From Acinetobacter sp. (GTDB taxonomy: Bacteria > Pseudomonadota > Gammaproteobacteria > Pseudomonadales > Moraxellaceae): a DNA stretch of 19,129 nt. The notes under the pieces were generated by a model that searched no databases, was not told the DNA's origin, and was given only the letters and a program-made list of their open reading frames with translations. Below, piece by piece: positions 15,391-19,129 of the stretch (the first letter of the stretch is position 1; every line of letters begins with the position of its first letter). The translations under genes were made by a program, and so were the position numbers. The DNA lies in NCBI GenBank assembly GCA_030152275.1, contig JASLHF010000099.1, forward strand, positions 1 through 19,129, in the 5' to 3' direction.

Positions 15391-16800
15391 ATGAATGTAT
15401 ATAACAAATTAAAGATCGCAATTTTAGCCATAATTACTTCGCAGAACATTCATGCGATTACGCTTGACCCTATTCAAGTTCAGTCAGCGCCTGGGGAACT
15501 GCTTTACGCAGAAATCAACTTCCGCAATGCAGATCCAAATGCGCCAATCAAAGCCGGCCTGGCTTCTGCGGAAGATTTAATGACGATTGGGGCCGGCCAT
15601 CAGCCGCCGGGACATTTAAATTTCTTTACCCGCCGCGACAGTTCCGGCAGTGGAGTCATTACCATTACCTCCTCACGTCCAATCACGGACGCGGAATTAA
15701 ACATTATTGTTAAAATTTCCGAGGGCGGCTCGGCGCGGCTGCAGCATATAAAAACACCGCTCACCCGCAGCGCGCCAATGCGCCAGCAGGACAATCTGGC
15801 GCGCAACGAACGTCCGCTGGCCCCAGTCATTATTGCCAATGAAAAAGATATTGCATTGAATTTGCCGGTCAGTACGCAATATGCAGCGCAGCCATCAGCC
15901 AGCATGACTGAAAAGCCGCTGAGCTTAAATAAATTCGCACCGCCGATGCTGTCACAAAATGCGCCAACCGCGTCCAGCCGCAGCGCTGCTGCATCGAGTG
16001 TTATTCCCGCTGCCGCAGCTGTTGCTGCGCAAACAGCGCCTGCAGAATCTGCTCACCCCGTGCCAGCTGCAGAACCCGCTGCCGCTGTAAAGCCGGGGTC
16101 TAAGAGCAGCAGCGCTGCATCTGCCGGCGTAAGCGGCATTTCTAGTGACCCGCTCGCGCAAAAATATGCTGCCGAGCAAAACGCGAAGAATAACTCGGCG
16201 CCAGCCGCTCAGGCGCCATCGCCTGCTGCGCAATCTCAGTCACCGGTCAAATCTCAGTCCAATCAATACGTCGTGCAGTCGAATGAATCACTTTGGGGGA
16301 TTGCCTCACGCATTGCCGCTGAGCAGCACCGGCCAGTCGGCGAAGTCATGAAGCAAATTAAGGCCAGCAATGAACACGCCTTTATTCAAGGTGACTCCAA
16401 CCGCCTACGCCGCGGCGTTGCGCTAAATCTAGGCGCGTCCAGTGCCCCCAAAGAACGTCCAAAAGTCTCCGTATCTGCGGTGCAAAACCATACATCAAGC
16501 AAGCCAGCCAAGGCTAAATACCGCTTGAATGATGCTGAAATGAGCCTTGTAGCAGAGAAAACGCAAGATTCAGAACTTGCTTCTGCAAATCAAAACACAG
16601 AAAAGAATAAAACTTCGAAAGAGTTGTCATTAAAAGTTATGACATCTCGTGAAAAAACCGTTAAATTACAGAGAAACGTAACCCAATTAGAGTTGGCGCT
16701 AAACCAAAAGGATCATAGAATTCAACTACTAAATGCCCGGCTTGCACAACTGCAGCAGCAGCTCAAAGCACGCCAAGCAGAAAAAAAGCCAATACACTAA
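15391..16800 (+). CDS. FimV periplasmic half: signal peptide, FimV N-domain, LysM and coiled coil
   Basis: A 469-aa protein with a signal peptide (MNVYNKLKIAILAIITSQ, cleavage after about Ala22). Residues 23-124 form the FimV N-terminal domain (ITLDPIQVQSAPGELLYAEI, then AGLASAEDLM). Residues 180-290 are Ala/Pro/Ser-rich and low in complexity. Residues 292-348 are a LysM-like peptidoglycan-binding module (QYVVQSNESLWGIASRI). Residues 418-463 are a coiled coil. It ends in two consecutive TAA codons with no membrane segment. FimV organises type IV pilus assembly and polar complexes. In Pseudomonas one polypeptide carries all these parts plus a membrane helix and a cytoplasmic domain; here those are in the next ORF. 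I chose the ATG at 15391 because it gives a proper signal peptide; upstream starts at 15328 (TTG) and 15337 (ATG) would bury it. Confidence 0.8.
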   Translation: MNVYNKLKIAILAIITSQNIHAITLDPIQVQSAPGELLYAEINFRNADPNAPIKAGLASAEDLMTIGAGHQPPGHLNFFTRRDSSGSGVITITSSRPITDAELNIIVKISEGGSARLQHIKTPLTRSAPMRQQDNLARNERPLAPVIIANEKDIALNLPVSTQYAAQPSASMTEKPLSLNKFAPPMLSQNAPTASSRSAAASSVIPAAAAVAAQTAPAESAHPVPAAEPAAAVKPGSKSSSAASAGVSGISSDPLAQKYAAEQNAKNNSAPAAQAPSPAAQSQSPVKSQSNQYVVQSNESLWGIASRIAAEQHRPVGEVMKQIKASNEHAFIQGDSNRLRRGVALNLGASSAPKERPKVSVSAVQNHTSSKPAKAKYRLNDAEMSLVAEKTQDSELASANQNTEKNKTSKELSLKVMTSREKTVKLQRNVTQLELALNQKDHRIQLLNARLAQLQQQLKARQAEKKPIH

Positions 16801-16870
16801 TAAGTTACATATGATGATTTTAAAAGGATGAGCCCATTTTTGCACCGCTCTATCCTCAAGGGGTAATAAC

Positions 16871-18199
16871 ATGCTGTATGTGATTCCATTTGTGATCTTG
16901 CTGATTGTTTTGGTCGTTGTTAAAAAACGCCAAGATGCGCAAGGTTCGGACAAATCAGCTGCAAGCACAGCAACACAGAAGAATAAGGCGAAAAAAACCG
17001 GCTCATCGGTGAAGGTTGCCCCGAACAAAACCCAAGCTGTGCCCAGCGCAGTTGTTGAAAAAAAGCAAACCACCGAGCTAAGTGCTGATACCCGCAGCAA
17101 AATTGAATCGTTAATTCAAGAACGCAATTTCTTTTCTGCTGAAGCCCAAATCAATCAGGCGCTAAAAAAAGATAATTCGCAGCATGAACTGTATTTGTAT
17201 TTGTTAGATATTCATATTCTGCAAAAAGATGAATTTGCCATCAGCCAGCTGCTGAACCATCTGCGTTCGCTGGAACTGGACGATATTCTGCATCAAGCAG
17301 AAAGTAAAAAAGCTGAATTTGAAAAAGCGCAGCACAAAGCTGAAGAAACCATTGCCTTCATTAGCCCAAGCACCGCCGCTGCGGCAGAAGCGCCTAAAGT
17401 AAATACCCAGCAAAGCAATGCTGATTTTGATGCGCTGATGGCCGGCAATGAACCTGCGCCTAAAGCAGATTTAGCATTTGAACAGCTGCAAGCTGAACCT
17501 GCGCCGCAGCCCGCAGTCGAAGAAATCAAACCGCTGGAATTTAATCTTTCATTTGACACTGCGCCTAAAGCAGAAGCGCCAGAAGCTCCTGTGGCAGAAG
17601 CAAGCCCAGCGCCAAGCGTCGATTTTGGCTCATTCACCCTTGAACAGTCTGCTGAAGCTCCGACTGAACAAGCCCCTGTTGCGCCGCAAGCGCCAGAAAA
17701 AGACATTCAGCCGCTGGATTTCTCATTAGATTTAAACGCAGCCAGCCCTGCATCAGCTCAAGTTCAAGCGGAAGCGCCGGCACAAGAAACAGCAGCGCCA
17801 TTGGATTTCTCATTTGCAATCGATGCCGATCCAGCTAAGCCTGCAGAAGAAACCGAAACTGACGCATCTCCGCTGAGTTTTGATCTCAGCTCACTCGATG
17901 CGCCGGCAGCAGCGCCTTTATCTGAACCGGAAAAACCGGCAGCGCCTTCAGGTGTCAGCTTTGATATCAGCAATGTCAGCTCTCCGGCAACAGTGGCGGA
18001 CAGCAGTGATCCGCTCATCCAGTCTTTCCCCGAATTGGCTGAAAGCAATGAAATTACCCTGAATCTGGAATTGGCACAGCAATATATCAAGCTGGGCGCT
18101 TATGATGCAGCCCGTGAACTGCTGGCTGAAAAAGATTCAGAGTATTCTGCCGAAGAACGCCAGCAAGCTGAACAGCTGTTGAATCAAATCGCATCATAA
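16871..18199 (+). CDS. fimV: FimV cytoplasmic half: membrane anchor, TPR-like segment, acidic repeats, FimV C-terminal domain
   Basis: A 442-aa protein with a single N-terminal membrane helix (VIPFVILLIVLVVV, residues 4-17), then a basic stretch, so the bulk is cytoplasmic. Residues 74-155 are helical and TPR-like (SKIESLIQERNFFSAEAQIN). Residues 160-376 are Ala/Pro/Glu-rich with six copies of a short motif of PLDFSLDL type. Residues 378-441 are the FimV C-terminal domain (LNLELAQQYIKLGAYDAARE, then LLAEKDSEYS), which in FimV/HubP proteins recruits polar partners. AAGGGG lies 7 nt before the ATG, so translation is independent of the upstream half, which ends 70 bp before and is in another frame. 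A terminator follows at 18230-18257. The two proteins probably meet at the membrane through partners, which is an inference. Confidence 0.82.
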   Translation: MLYVIPFVILLIVLVVVKKRQDAQGSDKSAASTATQKNKAKKTGSSVKVAPNKTQAVPSAVVEKKQTTELSADTRSKIESLIQERNFFSAEAQINQALKKDNSQHELYLYLLDIHILQKDEFAISQLLNHLRSLELDDILHQAESKKAEFEKAQHKAEETIAFISPSTAAAAEAPKVNTQQSNADFDALMAGNEPAPKADLAFEQLQAEPAPQPAVEEIKPLEFNLSFDTAPKAEAPEAPVAEASPAPSVDFGSFTLEQSAEAPTEQAPVAPQAPEKDIQPLDFSLDLNAASPASAQVQAEAPAQETAAPLDFSFAIDADPAKPAEETETDASPLSFDLSSLDAPAAAPLSEPEKPAAPSGVSFDISNVSSPATVADSSDPLIQSFPELAESNEITLNLELAQQYIKLGAYDAARELLAEKDSEYSAEERQQAEQLLNQIAS

Positions 18200-18229
18200 A
18201 TCGCTTATTCCGCCATTTCGTTTTACACT

Positions 18230-18257
18230 AAAGCAGTCATCCTTGACTGCTTTTTTT
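18230..18257 (+). terminator. Strong rho-independent terminator after the fimV locus
   Basis: Perfect 10-bp stem AAAGCAGTCA / TGACTGCTTT with a TCCT tetraloop and a T7 tract, starting 31 nt after the fimV stop. The T tract ends 3 nt before the asparaginase ATG. Confidence 0.92.
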
Positions 18258-18260
18258 ATC

Positions 18261-19129
18261 ATGAAAAAAATAGCCTTGATTTATATGGGCGGCACCTTTG
18301 GCTGCATCGGTGAGCCGCTAAGCCCGATGCCCGCCGCTGCGTTTATGCCCAAACTGCAGCAGGCGCTGCCGCCGCATTTGAACATTGAATGCTTTAGTGC
18401 GCCATCCATCCGAGACAGCAGCGCCTGCACCGCCTCCGACTGGATGCAGCTGCTGCGTCAAATCCAGCAGCTGCAGCTGAAACAATATTTTCATTTTGTT
18501 ATCGTGCACGGTACAGACACGCTCAGCTATGCCGCAGCGGTGCTGTCGCGCTTTATGGGCCAATCTGCGCATGTTGTGCTGACCGGCAGCCAGTATCCGC
18601 TGCTGAACGTGCAAGGGACCGACACACGTGAATTTTCAGATGCTTCCGGCAATTTAAACTTTGCTTTAGAAGCCGTATTGAAATCTGATGCAGGTGTTTA
18701 TCTTGCCTTTCATCACCAGCTGCTGCATGCAGCCAGCGCGCAAAAAATTCATACAACAGATTTAGACGCCTTTACCGGCACGCCAGCTTCTTCGCCTTGG
18801 CCAGCAAAAATAAATCCCCTGATTGTGGATGAACAGCAATTAGTTAAAGCGGCTAGCTTTAACTGCTTAAGCCTAATGATGCAGCCAGCCGCGCCAGAGC
18901 TGCATTTAGCCAGTCTTCAGACCATTGCTTCTCAGCCGCCTGCTGCCTTAATTCTGCAAGCGTTCGGCACTGGCAATCTGGCGACAACACCTGCATTGAC
19001 TGCGCTGCTGCGCAGCCTGCCGGAACGCAATTGTGCAGTGATTTTGACTACACAGGTGCCATTTGGCGGTCTAGACCAGCGCTATGCGGTAAGCCAATGG
19101 CTGAAAGACGCCAATATTCTGCTCAGCCG
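18261..19129 (+). CDS. Type I L-asparaginase, 3' end cut by the window
   Basis: Hydrolyses L-asparagine to aspartate and ammonia. 289 codons are visible and the frame is open at the right edge. The first catalytic Thr is Thr12 in MGGTFG (often GGTI or GGTF in the family). DSSACTASDW (52-61) is the substrate-binding Ser region. The second motif is VIVHGTDTLSYAA (81-93) with Thr85 and Asp86. TGSQ (108-111) and QAFGTGN further on are also conserved. There is no signal peptide, which fits a cytoplasmic type I enzyme (AnsA-like). The ATG lies immediately after the terminator T tract and has no ribosome-binding site, so expression may be leaderless or depend on readthrough. The start is firm because the first strand KKIALIYMGGT is part of the fold. 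Confidence 0.85.
   Translation, partial: MKKIALIYMGGTFGCIGEPLSPMPAAAFMPKLQQALPPHLNIECFSAPSIRDSSACTASDWMQLLRQIQQLQLKQYFHFVIVHGTDTLSYAAAVLSRFMGQSAHVVLTGSQYPLLNVQGTDTREFSDASGNLNFALEAVLKSDAGVYLAFHHQLLHAASAQKIHTTDLDAFTGTPASSPWPAKINPLIVDEQQLVKAASFNCLSLMMQPAAPELHLASLQTIASQPPAALILQAFGTGNLATTPALTALLRSLPERNCAVILTTQVPFGGLDQRYAVSQWLKDANILLS

Noticed and set aside
16812..16870. Programmed frameshift or readthrough joining the two FimV halves
   Set aside because: Two consecutive stop codons and further stops in the 70-bp gap, plus a strong ribosome-binding site for the second ORF, make joint translation unlikely.
16729..17100. 123-codon minus-strand frame over the fimV split
   Set aside because: It is the complement of the coiled coil and membrane helix. 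No ribosome-binding site is evident, and the plus-strand genes explain the region.
17293..18090. Minus-strand Ser/Ala/Gly-rich frames opposite the fimV second half
   Set aside because: They are mirror images of the Ala/Pro/Glu-rich repeats on the plus strand; stop-free antisense frames are expected there.

Overview
The window looks like a chromosomal segment from Acinetobacter or a close relative in the Moraxellaceae. The case rests on gene content and protein character: a gammaproteobacterial-type topA, slyX divergent from uup, an LpxL-like acyltransferase followed by a glycosyltransferase, an E. coli-numbered asd, then a fimV locus and a type I asparaginase. Genus is an inference; no rRNA or other marker gene is present. 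I see no IS element, prophage, tRNA, CRISPR array or origin.

Layout. 1-4491 is a minus-strand block: the start of a NYN-domain (LabA/DUF88) gene cut by the left edge, topA with its terminator, a small membrane-anchored protein, and a 333-aa protein that I read as a degenerate PIN/NYN-fold protein with two winged-helix-like modules. 4551-5366 is a minus-strand membrane protein gene that appears frameshifted at both ends. slyX (minus) and uup (plus) diverge at about 5800. The plus strand then carries a FUSC-like six-helix membrane protein, an SDR oxidoreductase, an lpxL-type acyltransferase and a GT4 glycosyltransferase (7866-11449). The last two probably act together on lipid A and the LOS core.

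11476-12807 is the least ordinary stretch. On the minus strand it holds one intact small membrane protein gene flanked by two broken genes (one with three frameshifts, one with a frameshift and an in-frame stop), plus two strong hairpins. This looks like a decaying operon. Upstream of it is a minus-strand endonuclease/exonuclease/phosphatase (EEP) protein with an N-terminal membrane region, divergent from asd across 189 AT-rich bases that contain a perfect 7-2-7 palindrome.

From 14125 to the right edge all genes are on the plus strand: asd (lysine/threonine/methionine and diaminopimelate branch), a terminator, and a FimV locus encoded as two separate ORFs. The first is secreted (FimV N-domain, LysM, coiled coil); the second is an inner-membrane anchor with a cytoplasmic TPR-like segment, an acidic repeat region and the FimV C-terminal domain. 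A strong terminator then ends 3 nt before the ATG of an asparaginase gene cut by the right edge.

Most of the window is ordinary core genome. The observations most worth checking are the split fimV with a periodic ~29-residue motif array, the degenerate PIN-like protein near topA, the decaying minus-strand operon, and the terminator abutting the asparaginase start.
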